Positions 25,466-34,249 of a stretch of DNA of 64,000 nt are shown piece after piece. The stretch's first letter is position 1; every line of letters begins with the position of its first letter. Origin of the DNA: Prevotella sp. Its GTDB lineage: Bacteria > Bacteroidota > Bacteroidia > Bacteroidales > Bacteroidaceae. The position numbers and the translations under genes are program-made. The notes below the pieces were generated by a model. It was not told where the DNA came from and searched no databases. It worked only from the letters and a program-made list of their open reading frames with translations. The DNA lies in assembly GCA_017618275.1 (NCBI GenBank), contig JAFZUS010000018.1:1-64000 (forward strand), in the 5' to 3' direction.

Positions 25466-25496
25466 TTTGTATTTCCCCGAATTTATACTATCTTTG
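25466..25496 (+). promoter_or_regulatory. Promoter of the TPR sensor kinase
   Basis: TTTG (25466-25469), a 19-base spacer and TATCTTTG (25489-25496) are a near-perfect Bacteroidetes promoter, 27 bases before the ATG at 25524. Confidence 0.7.
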
Positions 25497-25523
25497 CAGA
25501 GGAATAACAACTACCTGTCAATC

Positions 25524-27299
25524 ATGAATATAAGACATCTTATCCTTCTGGCAATCATCATATTTCTTGGCACAGACAGTGTCAGAGCAGATGGTGATTA
25601 CAAAAACGACAAAAGATACCTCGAGTTGCGCGACTCGATGCATCATGCTTTCAACGATGCCGACAGCGCCCGTTTCTACCCTGCCGTGAAAAACCTCGAA
25701 AAATATCTTCTAGAGCAGAACGACCTACACGCATACTATACTCAGCGCTGCAATGAGATTATCTTCCAACTGAATCGTCAAAATATCTACGAGGCCTATA
25801 TCCTTGGGCGCAACCTCTCGATGGAATTACGCGAAAAGAAGTTGGACAAGGAAATGTTCATGGCCTATAATATGTTAGGTCACCTGAACCGTTATTGCGG
25901 TAACAAGGAGGCTGCCAGGCGCAACTTCCGTCACGTCATTGACGAGATGGAGAAATACGGCTATTACGAAAGCATACCGCCCATCTACATGAATCTCGTC
26001 AACGTAGAGATAGATGAAAACCCCGAGGAAGCACGGGAGTTGTTGGAGAAGGCTTTGGAGATTTCCAAGAAATACTCGCCGGAGCGCGTATTCGACATTG
26101 AGACCCGCAAGACACTCAGTTACTATAACAGCGGCGACATCGACAAATTCATCGAAGGATATCAGAAATACCGCAAGGGTGTAGAAGAAGGCAAGTCGTC
26201 AGTTCACGGTCGTGCGATAGAAGCCTATTATCTGGCTTGTATGGGAAAGACCGACGAAGCCATTGCACTGGCCAGGAAAGAGTTTGGCGATGACAGTAAC
26301 GACATCATCACCAAGATCTATGAGATGGCAGGAAGATGGAAGGAGGCCTATGAGTCGCTTCGCAAGGGAACCGAAGCCAAAGATTCCGCTAATAATGTCG
26401 TACTCATTAACAGTATGGCGGGAGTCCGCGAGCAACTGACACTTCATGATGTAGAGTTGAAAACGGCGCATAACCGAACAATTGCATTCTCTATCGGTAT
26501 CCTGTTGTTAGCACTGCTCGTGACTGCTCTCTCCTATATCGTACTCAACCGCCGCAAGCACCTGAAGGAACTGAAGGTCGCCTACAACCACGCTCTGGAG
26601 TCGGACCGCATGAAGACAGCGTTCATCCAGAATGTCAGTCATGAGGTGCGTACCCCACTGAATATCATTAGCGGGTTCTCGCAAATCATCGCTAATCCAG
26701 AACTCACCAACGATTCCGAAGAACGCCAACACATGGCCCAGATGATGCAGAAGAACTGTCACCAGATTACCTCAATCATTGACGAGATGCTGGAACTCTC
26801 GTTCAGTGAGTCGACAGAAGATGCCGTCAAGGAGGACCTCGTGGAAATCAACGACATGTTGCGCGACCTGTTGCAGGAGAACCAACCCCTCGTCAGCCCA
26901 AACACACAGTTGAAGTTTGAAACCACCATCAACGACGACTTCGCACTGACCACCAATCAGGTAATGCTCAGGCGAGCCCTCGGTACACTGATAGACAATG
27001 CCATCAAGAACACGACGGAAGGTGCCATCACGCTAAAAGCCTCAGCCCTCGGCATCCAGTTGATTCTGGCAGTGGAAGATACCGGACCTGGTATTCCACC
27101 CGAACAGGCAGAACATATCTTTGAGCGATTTGTCAAACTCAACGAGTTCAAGGAGGGTCTCGGCCTCGGACTGCCCCTGTGCCGAACCCTGATTAAGAGA
27201 CTCGGCGGCAATGTGCTGCTCGACAAGACCTTCAAAGGTCCAGGTTGCCGCTTCGTCATCACCCTGCCAATAAATGAGAGTGAAGAAACATTTACGTAA
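25524..27299 (+). CDS. TPR-containing sensor histidine kinase
   Basis: A 591-residue membrane kinase. A signal sequence (MNIRHLILLAIIIFLGTDSVRA) leads to a periplasmic helical region of TPR type up to about 310, one membrane helix (about 319-342), a HisKA domain with intact H-box NVSHEVRTPLN (about 368-378) and a HATPase with N-box DNAIKNT (about 490), EDTGPGIP and GLGLGLPL. There is no receiver or DNA-binding domain, and no response regulator lies nearby. The start was set at 25524 because the longer frame covers the promoter. It belongs to the same kinase style as the B-type proteins at 34-42 kb. Confidence 0.88.
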   Translation: MNIRHLILLAIIIFLGTDSVRADGDYKNDKRYLELRDSMHHAFNDADSARFYPAVKNLEKYLLEQNDLHAYYTQRCNEIIFQLNRQNIYEAYILGRNLSMELREKKLDKEMFMAYNMLGHLNRYCGNKEAARRNFRHVIDEMEKYGYYESIPPIYMNLVNVEIDENPEEARELLEKALEISKKYSPERVFDIETRKTLSYYNSGDIDKFIEGYQKYRKGVEEGKSSVHGRAIEAYYLACMGKTDEAIALARKEFGDDSNDIITKIYEMAGRWKEAYESLRKGTEAKDSANNVVLINSMAGVREQLTLHDVELKTAHNRTIAFSIGILLLALLVTALSYIVLNRRKHLKELKVAYNHALESDRMKTAFIQNVSHEVRTPLNIISGFSQIIANPELTNDSEERQHMAQMMQKNCHQITSIIDEMLELSFSESTEDAVKEDLVEINDMLRDLLQENQPLVSPNTQLKFETTINDDFALTTNQVMLRRALGTLIDNAIKNTTEGAITLKASALGIQLILAVEDTGPGIPPEQAEHIFERFVKLNEFKEGLGLGLPLCRTLIKRLGGNVLLDKTFKGPGCRFVITLPINESEETFT

Positions 27300-27306
27300 T
27301 TATAAT

Positions 27307-28041
27307 ATGAGAAAAAGTATTTTTACCATCCTGCTCGGCTGTCTGACAGCCGCCAGTTGCAATGCCGCCCAGAAAGTGGACGAGTTTACCACCAAGAACG
27401 GCAAGAAAGTCACCATCACGTGCATCAAGCACGCCTGTATCGAAATCAATTACGACGGCACGGAGATCCAGATCGACCCCGTGGGTGCCAATATCACACC
27501 CGTCACCGACTACGCCCAGTTCCCGAAGGCCAACATCATCCTCATCACCCATGAGCACAAGGATCACTTCGAGCGCGAGGCCATCACCTGCATCCGCACC
27601 CCGGCTACAACGGTCTACTCCAACATGGCTGTCTACAATATGTTCCGCAACAGCCTCCCGCTGAGCAATGGCGACAGCATCACCTATCGCCAGGACATCA
27701 CCATCAAAGCCGTGCCAGCCTACAACTACACCGAAGGCCACACACAGTTCCATCCGAAAGGACGTGACAACGGCTATATCCTCAGCCTCGACGGACTGCG
27801 CATCTACATCGCCGGCGACACGGAGGACATCCCCGAGATGGCCGAAATCAAGGATATCGACATTGCTTTTCTGCCTTGCAACCAGCCCTACACGATGACC
27901 GTCGACCAACTGGTGAAGGCGGCCCGCACCATCATGCCAAAGGTGCTCTTTCCCTATCACTATAGCCAGACACCCATCTCACAGGCCGTCATGAAACTCG
28001 CAGGCAGCGGCATCGACGTCCGCATCCGCGACTACCAATAA
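27307..28041 (+). CDS. Metallo-beta-lactamase-fold hydrolase, exported (UlaG-like)
   Basis: A 244-residue lipoprotein-like protein (signal MRKSIFTILLGCLTAASC). The metal-binding motif THEHKDHFE fits HxHxDH, and later ligands may be in YTEGH and AGDTED, with a final YHYS. This resembles the UlaG/YtnP-like L-ascorbate lactonase and metal-dependent hydrolase group. The substrate is unknown. It starts 7 bases after the kinase stop and is probably in the same transcript. The end converges with the S9 peptidase gene, with no clear terminator in the 40-base gap. Confidence 0.83.
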   Translation: MRKSIFTILLGCLTAASCNAAQKVDEFTTKNGKKVTITCIKHACIEINYDGTEIQIDPVGANITPVTDYAQFPKANIILITHEHKDHFEREAITCIRTPATTVYSNMAVYNMFRNSLPLSNGDSITYRQDITIKAVPAYNYTEGHTQFHPKGRDNGYILSLDGLRIYIAGDTEDIPEMAEIKDIDIAFLPCNQPYTMTVDQLVKAARTIMPKVLFPYHYSQTPISQAVMKLAGSGIDVRIRDYQ

Positions 28042-28081
28042 AGGACGGAGTGCATAAAAAACAAAAGAACGATTTCACAAC

Positions 28082-30526
28082 CTATAGGTGTTTCTTGGGA
28101 TAGAGAGCGTCCCACCATGTGGGATCGTCTTTGAGCCACTTGGCAAACCACGCCATCTGCGTGGCAAGCCATTTCTCTTTCTTGCCATACTCGAGGATGT
28201 GATGGTTCTCACCCTGCACCTCGACGAGAGCCACTTCACGTCCCAGGAGTTTCAGGGCTGTAAACATCTGGAGGCTCTCAATGAGCGGCACGTTGGTGTC
28301 AGCATTACCATGAAGTAATAGCAACGGCGTATGGATCTTGTCGGCATTGAAGAGCGGCGACTGATCGACGTAGAGTTGGCGATGCGACCACGGGTAACTA
28401 TTGGCCATCGACACCTCACTGTAGTTATAACCCCAGTAGCCTTCACCCCAATAACTGGTATGGTTGGTAATGCCGGCATGTGAGACGGCAGCAGCAAAGA
28501 TGTCCGTCTGCGTCTGGAGATACTGCGTCATAAAACCACCATAGGAGGCACCCATGCAACCAATCTTCTTCGGGTTGATGAAGGGGTGATCCTTGCAGAT
28601 TTGCTTCACGCCTTCGATGATATCCTCGGCAGGACCGCGTCCAGCGGTGTTCACATGGCGTGAAGCCCACTCCTGACCAAAGCCTGTTGCTCCACTGGGT
28701 TCAAGGATATAGGCCACATAGCCTAAGGAGTTCCAATATTGCGGGGCGTAGGGCGACTCGAAATAACGGCTCACAGGTGAACAGCCACCATAATAATACA
28801 CAATCATAGGATACTGCTTCGTGGCATCGAAGTCCTTGGGCAGATAGAGGCGACCATAGACGGTATCGCCCCTCGAGTTTTTGAAATTCCAGTCCTCACA
28901 AGTGCCCACCTCGGCATCGCCGAGTGCGGTTGCACCGTCAAAGAAGGTATATTCGGATTTTCTGGACTTTCCAGAGAGATCCATGACATATGCCGAGGCT
29001 GGCTCCATCGTCTTATAAGAAAGATAGCCGATGACTGGGGCGTGAGCCGCCACGTCAAAGCGATAGATATCATCGCCTTCTGCAGGGAGTTTGGTGATTT
29101 TACCCGTCTTGGGATTGAGGGCAAAAAGATTCACGTAGTCGCGATCTTCGGCAGTAAAATAGATCTGTCTGTCAGCCCACGACCAGTCAGGTCCGTTGTC
29201 GATGGAGGGATCAAAGTCTTTTGTCATCGGGGTCACCTGCTTCGAGGCAATATCGTAGAGGAAGAGTTCGTTCTCCGTCATGCTCGGCGTTACGCTCTCA
29301 GGCAGTTGGCATCCAATACGGTCGAAGGCCTCGGGTGTGCCTGTAAAAAGGATCTGCGTGCCATCGGGCGAGAAACCGCCACGGCCCAGGAAACCGATAC
29401 AGGTAAACAAGGTGTCCATCTTCAAGGTCTGCGTGTCCATGACAAACACGTCCTCCACCTCCGTCGGGCGCTTGGCCAGACGGGAATATGAGGATACTAT
29501 CAGAAGTTTACGACCGTCCTGAGAGATGTCGGAGAGGCGTTCGCCTTTTGTGCCAAAGGTGATGCGCTGGGTAATGCCAGTGGCAATATCGTACTTGGCC
29601 AGGTAACGCCTGTCGCGCCAACCTAGCTGACGATCATCCATCTCCAGAACCTCAAAGACATCCTTGTCCTCCTTCGGTCCCTTTTCCTCTATCGAGAAAA
29701 TCAGGTAGTCCTCTGTGGGCGATACGGTATAACTTCCCTCTGGAATGTCGTAGGCAAACCGGGTGCGGGCTCCGTTGAGGGGTTCCACCTTATATAATAC
29801 ACGCTTATTCCCTTCCTTCTCTTCCTCCAACCATGCGATGCTTTTGGGCATCCATCGGGGATTATGCGACGGGCGCGAAATGAGGCGCTGGGTCTTAGTC
29901 TCGCGGAGTTCGTAGTCCCAACGACTGTTGCCACCCCGTTCTGTCGTCTGGTAAGAGACAACGACAAACTGTCCGTCGGCAGAGAGGGAGATGCCCCTCA
30001 CACGCTTGCCGTCGGTGAGGTCGTGAACCATATAGGGATGTCTGTTCTCAAGGGTATAGGCGATGGCCTGAGGCGCATCGATGGTAACATGGATGGAGTC
30101 GGTATCTTTCGGTTCGGCAAGATACTTGATGATGAAGGTATGGTGCTCAGGCGCCAGTTTCAGGTCGGGAGAACCTTCTGCCCCGTCGATGAAGAGTTTG
30201 TAGTTCTTCGGGCCTTTCACCTCGATCTTGCCTTTCAAGTAGTCACTATTGTTCACATAGAAGGTGAGCAATCCCACGCTACGACTATCCTCTAACGAAG
30301 GTAACACCTGACCATCGAACAATTTCGTTACTGGTGATGACAGACTGACTGCATTCAACAGTGTCTTGTCATCGTACTTCTTGCCTTGCACATCGACAGT
30401 GTCAAAGGCAACGGGTGTCGTCACGGCGTGAGGGCCTGCCAGATTAAACTGCGTGATGTCGGTCTTCACTTGCGATGAGGCCATCATGACCGTCATCAGC
30501 ATGCCACATATAAGTATTCGTTTCAT
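28082..30526 (-). CDS. S9 family peptidase (prolyl oligopeptidase/DPP type), exported
   Basis: An 814-residue secreted peptidase. A signal sequence (MKRILICGMLMTVMMASS) is followed by a beta-propeller region and a C-terminal alpha/beta-hydrolase domain. The catalytic triad is visible: Ser in GASYGGFMT (about 660), Asp in HGNADTNVP (about 737) and His in ENHHILEYG (about 775). It probably removes dipeptides or cuts oligopeptides in the periplasm. The start at 30526 gives a clean signal peptide. The gene begins 11 bases after the rsgA stop, so it may be co-transcribed with rsgA and frr. Confidence 0.9.
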   Translation of the reverse strand: MKRILICGMLMTVMMASSQVKTDITQFNLAGPHAVTTPVAFDTVDVQGKKYDDKTLLNAVSLSSPVTKLFDGQVLPSLEDSRSVGLLTFYVNNSDYLKGKIEVKGPKNYKLFIDGAEGSPDLKLAPEHHTFIIKYLAEPKDTDSIHVTIDAPQAIAYTLENRHPYMVHDLTDGKRVRGISLSADGQFVVVSYQTTERGGNSRWDYELRETKTQRLISRPSHNPRWMPKSIAWLEEEKEGNKRVLYKVEPLNGARTRFAYDIPEGSYTVSPTEDYLIFSIEEKGPKEDKDVFEVLEMDDRQLGWRDRRYLAKYDIATGITQRITFGTKGERLSDISQDGRKLLIVSSYSRLAKRPTEVEDVFVMDTQTLKMDTLFTCIGFLGRGGFSPDGTQILFTGTPEAFDRIGCQLPESVTPSMTENELFLYDIASKQVTPMTKDFDPSIDNGPDWSWADRQIYFTAEDRDYVNLFALNPKTGKITKLPAEGDDIYRFDVAAHAPVIGYLSYKTMEPASAYVMDLSGKSRKSEYTFFDGATALGDAEVGTCEDWNFKNSRGDTVYGRLYLPKDFDATKQYPMIVYYYGGCSPVSRYFESPYAPQYWNSLGYVAYILEPSGATGFGQEWASRHVNTAGRGPAEDIIEGVKQICKDHPFINPKKIGCMGASYGGFMTQYLQTQTDIFAAAVSHAGITNHTSYWGEGYWGYNYSEVSMANSYPWSHRQLYVDQSPLFNADKIHTPLLLLHGNADTNVPLIESLQMFTALKLLGREVALVEVQGENHHILEYGKKEKWLATQMAWFAKWLKDDPTWWDALYPKKHL

Positions 30527-30537
30527 ATCTTCTAGAA

Positions 30538-31452
30538 TCAAAAAGCCTCGCGGTACTTGCTCTCGTCCTTGTCATCGAGCATGGAGAGGTAACTCTGGTA
30601 ACGGCTCTGGGCGATGTAATGGTCTTCCAGTGCCTGGAGCACGGCACAACCCGGCTCATGGGTGTGCGTGCAGTTGGAAAAGCGGCAGTCCTTGGAGAAA
30701 CGGAAGATCTCGCGGAAATAACTAGTCAACTCCTCGCGTTCCATATCAAAGGTGCCAAAGCCTTTGATGCCTGGCGTGTCGATGAGCCACCCGTCGCCCA
30801 AAGGAATCATTTCTGAGAAAGTGGTGGTATGCTGACCTGTATTGTGGGCATCGGAGATTTCTGCCGTACGGAGACAGACACCAGGCACCAAGCGGTTGAT
30901 GAGGGTGGACTTCCCCACCCCGCTGTTGCCACTGAGGAGCGTGATCTTTCCTTCTAGCAGGGGACGTAGGTCTTCCACACCATCACCCTTCTCAGCGGAG
31001 ATAGCACGACACACATAGCCAATGGTCTCATAGAGGTTCACCATCGCCTCCTGGTAATGGTGGAGGTCATCGTCGAGCAGATCAGTCTTGTTGAACGCCA
31101 GTATTACGGGCACTCGATAAGCCTCGGCCGAAGCCAGAAAGCGGTCAATAAACGTAGTAGAGGTCTGGGGACGGCTGACTGTGACCACCAGCAATGCCTG
31201 ATCGACATTGGCGGCAATAATATGGCTCTGCTTAGAAAGATTGATGCTCTTGCGGATGATGTAGTTGCGACGATCTTCGATCTCAGTAATCCATCCATTA
31301 TCTACCATCACCCAGTCACCCACTGCCACAGGGTTCGTACTCCGAATGCCTTTGATACGGAAATTGCCCTTAACCTTACAATCAAGCAGTTGGCCATCGT
31401 CCGTACGGACGGTGTACCAACTGCCTGTATTCTTAATGACTAAACCGCGCAT
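30538..31452 (-). CDS. rsgA: Ribosome small-subunit-dependent GTPase A
   Basis: Circularly permuted GTPase that helps 30S maturation. The motif order is the permuted one: G4 AFNKTDLL first, then G1 GNSGVGKST and G3 DTPGIKGF. The N-terminal OB fold covers about residues 1-70, and the C-terminal zinc knuckle is [14 protein letters not shown]. The 304 residues have normal length. The start shares one base with the frr stop (TGATG), which supports coupled expression of these two ribosome genes. Confidence 0.94.
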   Translation of the reverse strand: MRGLVIKNTGSWYTVRTDDGQLLDCKVKGNFRIKGIRSTNPVAVGDWVMVDNGWITEIEDRRNYIIRKSINLSKQSHIIAANVDQALLVVTVSRPQTSTTFIDRFLASAEAYRVPVILAFNKTDLLDDDLHHYQEAMVNLYETIGYVCRAISAEKGDGVEDLRPLLEGKITLLSGNSGVGKSTLINRLVPGVCLRTAEISDAHNTGQHTTTFSEMIPLGDGWLIDTPGIKGFGTFDMEREELTSYFREIFRFSKDCRFSNCTHTHEPGCAVLQALEDHYIAQSRYQSYLSMLDDKDESKYREAF

Positions 31453-32012
31453 CAGACGGTCATAATCTCCTTGTTCTTCGCTGCAATCAGTTCATCAATC
31501 TTCTTGATGTACTTGTCGTGTATTTTCTGGAGTTCGAGTTCGGCATCCTTTTCGTTGTCCTCCGAGAGTCCGTCCTTGATGGCCTTCTTCAGTTTCTCCT
31601 TGATGTCGCTACGCACGTTGCGCACCTCCACCTTGGCCTTCTCGGCAATCTTATTACACTGCTTAGTAAGGTCGCGACGGCGCTCCTCAGTGGGGATGGG
31701 GATATTCAGGCGGATAATCTCACCGTTGTTCTCAGGCGTGATGCCCACATCACTGTCCATAATGGCTTTCTCAATGGCACGGATCTCCTTCTTGTCCCAA
31801 GGACGGATGGCAATGGTACGGGGATCAGGCACGCTGACGTTAGCCACCTGGTTCAAGGGCACCTTACTGCCGTAGGACTCTACCCTAACACCGTCGAGAA
31901 TGGCCACATTGGCACGGCCGGCACGGATGCGGTTCAGTTCTTCCTCGAGGAACATGGCTGCCATCTCCATTCTCTCTTCACTCTTCTTTAATGTCTCTTT
32001 TACGTCTATCAT
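31452..32012 (-). CDS. frr: Ribosome recycling factor
   Basis: Splits post-termination ribosomes together with EF-G. The 186 residues have the family length. Conserved segments are [42 protein letters not shown] and [18 protein letters not shown]. The frame remains open upstream to 32123, but the ATG at 32012 gives the conserved N-terminus ([15 protein letters not shown]) and lies after the promoter. Followed by rsgA with a 1-base overlap. Confidence 0.95.
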   Translation of the reverse strand: MIDVKETLKKSEERMEMAAMFLEEELNRIRAGRANVAILDGVRVESYGSKVPLNQVANVSVPDPRTIAIRPWDKKEIRAIEKAIMDSDVGITPENNGEIIRLNIPIPTEERRRDLTKQCNKIAEKAKVEVRNVRSDIKEKLKKAIKDGLSEDNEKDAELELQKIHDKYIKKIDELIAAKNKEIMTV

Positions 32013-32043
32013 AAATCTTTCGCCTTTTAGATTATTCTGTTGA

Positions 32044-32075
32044 CAAAAGTAGCACTTTTCCTTGAATCCGCCAAA
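32044..32075 (-). promoter_or_regulatory. Promoter of frr-rsgA-S9
   Basis: On the minus strand TTTG (32072-32075), a 20-base spacer and TACTTTTG (32044-32051) fit the Bacteroidetes pattern, 31 bases before the frr ATG. Confidence 0.55.
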
Positions 32076-32143
32076 TTTTTCGTGTCTTTTTTCATTACTT
32101 TTAGTCAAAATTAGGCCTCTCACACAGATTTTAGGCTAAATAA

Positions 32144-32175
32144 TTTGGTAGTCCGAACTCTTTTGTGTATCTTTG
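32144..32175 (+). promoter_or_regulatory. Promoter of the four-kinase cluster
   Basis: TTTG (32144-32147), a 20-base spacer and TATCTTTG (32168-32175) lie 28 bases before the first kinase ATG. No other such promoter was noticed between the four kinase genes, which overlap or lie within 15 bases, so the cluster is probably one transcript. Confidence 0.65.
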
Positions 32176-32203
32176 CCAATTGGATGACCTATCTATAATA
32201 AAT

Positions 32204-34234
32204 ATGATCATGGACTTTCAACATATCTCCATCTGTCTGTTGGCTGTACTCGTCATTGCCATCTTGGTCATGATCATATATAACCGTATCTATTACCACC
32301 GTGAGAAGGACATCGACACCCGAACCAGCCAACTAAACACACAACTGGCACTGGTACTCGACTCGAACAAGACACAGGTATGGACTTTCGACCCTATGAA
32401 GAGAATCTTCGCTGTGCTCCAGGAAGGCAACACCAGAAAGGAATATACACCACTCGACTTCGCCCTGTTCTTTGACAATGACGATTTTTACAAACTGCGC
32501 CATCTCACCACAGCCATCTACAAGGGAATGGAAGAGGCTGGCACTATCGTAGCCAAAGGCCGGGAGGAAGAAGGGAAACCCACACCAACCTACGAAATCC
32601 ACGTGTCCGTGCTCAGCAGAGACAGGCAAGGTACACCCCAGGTTCTGCTCGGTATCCAGCGCGACACAACGAAGGACTTGGCGAATCAGGAAGAGAGCCA
32701 AAGGCTATCGCTCCGCTACCATAACGTGTTTAACTCCTCGCTTATCGATATGATCTTCTACAACAAGGACGGTATCCTGACAGACATCAACGACAAGGCC
32801 TTAGAGAGTTTCGGCATCAAGGATCGTGAAGCCCTGCTTAAGAGGAAAGTGAAAATCACGGACATCCCCTCATACAGGGACATCGATTTCGAACATTTCG
32901 AAAATGCCGTTTTCTCGTCCATCACCGATATCGATAAGGTGAAGCAAACCGACGAACGCATCCCGGAACTGACTGTTAGCGGGAAATATTATTATGAGGT
33001 GACGCTCAGCACCGTCCGCGACGAGAAGCACAACTTGCACGGTATCATAGCCGCTGGCCGCAACATCACGGAGATGGTACAGTCGCACCACCGTCAGCAA
33101 GAGAAAAGAAAACTTCTGAAAGACACCACGAAAGAGATAGAATCGTATATCACGAATATTAACTTTACGCTCCGTGCGAGTGGTGTACGCATCTTCAACT
33201 ACCATCCCGACACCCACGAACTGGATATCTCCAGCGACCTGAACAAGGTGCAGTACCGGCTGTCGCAGATCAGATGCGTGTCGCTTCTGGACCTATCAGA
33301 CCGCAAAAGGCTCAGGGGCTTGTTGCTCCGCATGGACCACCGTCGCCAAGGAACCTTCACCACCACCTTCCGCACCATCTTCCGCGACAAGCAGGGGCGA
33401 CACGTCTATATGACCTTCATTGCCGTACCTGTGACTGACAAGGACGGTACCATCACCCACTACTTCGGACTGTGCCGCAACGACACGGAGACGATCTACA
33501 CAGAGAACAAACTGCGCGAGGAGACGGAGAAAGCCCACGAGACAGAAAAACTGAAGAATACCTTCCTCACCAACATGAGTTACGAGATACGTACGCCTCT
33601 GAATGCCGTCATCGGGTTTGCAGGACTCTTCAATGCGCCTCACGACGAGGCCGACGAGGTCGTATTTACTGAGGAAATCAAGCACAACACAGCCCAACTG
33701 CTGCAACTGGTGAACGACGTCCTCTTCATTTCAAAACTCGATGCTAAGATGGTGGAGTTCAACTACCAAGAGACCGACTTTGCCGCCCTCTTCGACGGGT
33801 ACTGCTATATGGGATGGAGCACGCTGAATCCTGGAGTCACCGTATCAACAGAGAATCCATACAACCACCTGATGGTGACCATCGACGAGAAACACCTCTG
33901 TGAGGTGATACAGAAAATCTGCGCCCATGCTGCCAGATGTACCATAGAAGGGTACGTCCGCGCAAAATACGAATACCGCCACGGTGAACTCAGCATCGCG
34001 ATTGAGGATACCGGCAAGGGAATACCACCAGAGGCCATGAGCCGCCTCTTCGACCGTTTCACCAAGAACGAGTCGTTACACCAATATGACACAGGACTTG
34101 AGTTGCCTATCATCAAGGAACTGGTGGAACAGATGGGAGGCACCATCGAGATACAATCGGAAGAGGGAAAAGGCACTACGGTCTATGTGATCGTACCGTG
34201 TGAGATGAGCAGTCTTGAAAAAAAACAGAACTAA
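32204..34234 (+). CDS. Kinase A1: PAS-type sensor kinase homologue with no phospho-accepting His (pseudokinase)
   Basis: A 676-residue protein with one N-terminal membrane helix, two or three PAS-like regions (one from YHNVFNSSLIDMIFYNKDG), and HisKA/HATPase modules at the C-terminus. The H-box reads NMSYEIRTPLN, so the acceptor His is Tyr460 (codon TAC at 33581). The N-box Asn is His (CAHAARC, about 575) and the G2 box is TGLELPI instead of TGLGLSI, while G1 EDTGKGIP is kept. ATP binding and autophosphorylation are therefore doubtful. It is homologous along its length to kinase A2 but has no periplasmic sensor domain. ATGs at 32204 and 32210 are both possible starts. Confidence 0.87.
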   Translation: MIMDFQHISICLLAVLVIAILVMIIYNRIYYHREKDIDTRTSQLNTQLALVLDSNKTQVWTFDPMKRIFAVLQEGNTRKEYTPLDFALFFDNDDFYKLRHLTTAIYKGMEEAGTIVAKGREEEGKPTPTYEIHVSVLSRDRQGTPQVLLGIQRDTTKDLANQEESQRLSLRYHNVFNSSLIDMIFYNKDGILTDINDKALESFGIKDREALLKRKVKITDIPSYRDIDFEHFENAVFSSITDIDKVKQTDERIPELTVSGKYYYEVTLSTVRDEKHNLHGIIAAGRNITEMVQSHHRQQEKRKLLKDTTKEIESYITNINFTLRASGVRIFNYHPDTHELDISSDLNKVQYRLSQIRCVSLLDLSDRKRLRGLLLRMDHRRQGTFTTTFRTIFRDKQGRHVYMTFIAVPVTDKDGTITHYFGLCRNDTETIYTENKLREETEKAHETEKLKNTFLTNMSYEIRTPLNAVIGFAGLFNAPHDEADEVVFTEEIKHNTAQLLQLVNDVLFISKLDAKMVEFNYQETDFAALFDGYCYMGWSTLNPGVTVSTENPYNHLMVTIDEKHLCEVIQKICAHAARCTIEGYVRAKYEYRHGELSIAIEDTGKGIPPEAMSRLFDRFTKNESLHQYDTGLELPIIKELVEQMGGTIEIQSEEGKGTTVYVIVPCEMSSLEKKQN

Positions 34235-34249
34235 TGTAAGTCGAAGAAG

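Noticed and set aside
27292..27960. 222-codon antisense frame over the metallo-hydrolase gene
   Set aside because: It arises from codon bias of the real gene; the plus-strand gene has signal peptide and metal motifs.
32013..32123. N-terminal extension of frr
   Set aside because: It runs through the frr promoter, and the shorter protein has the exact family length.
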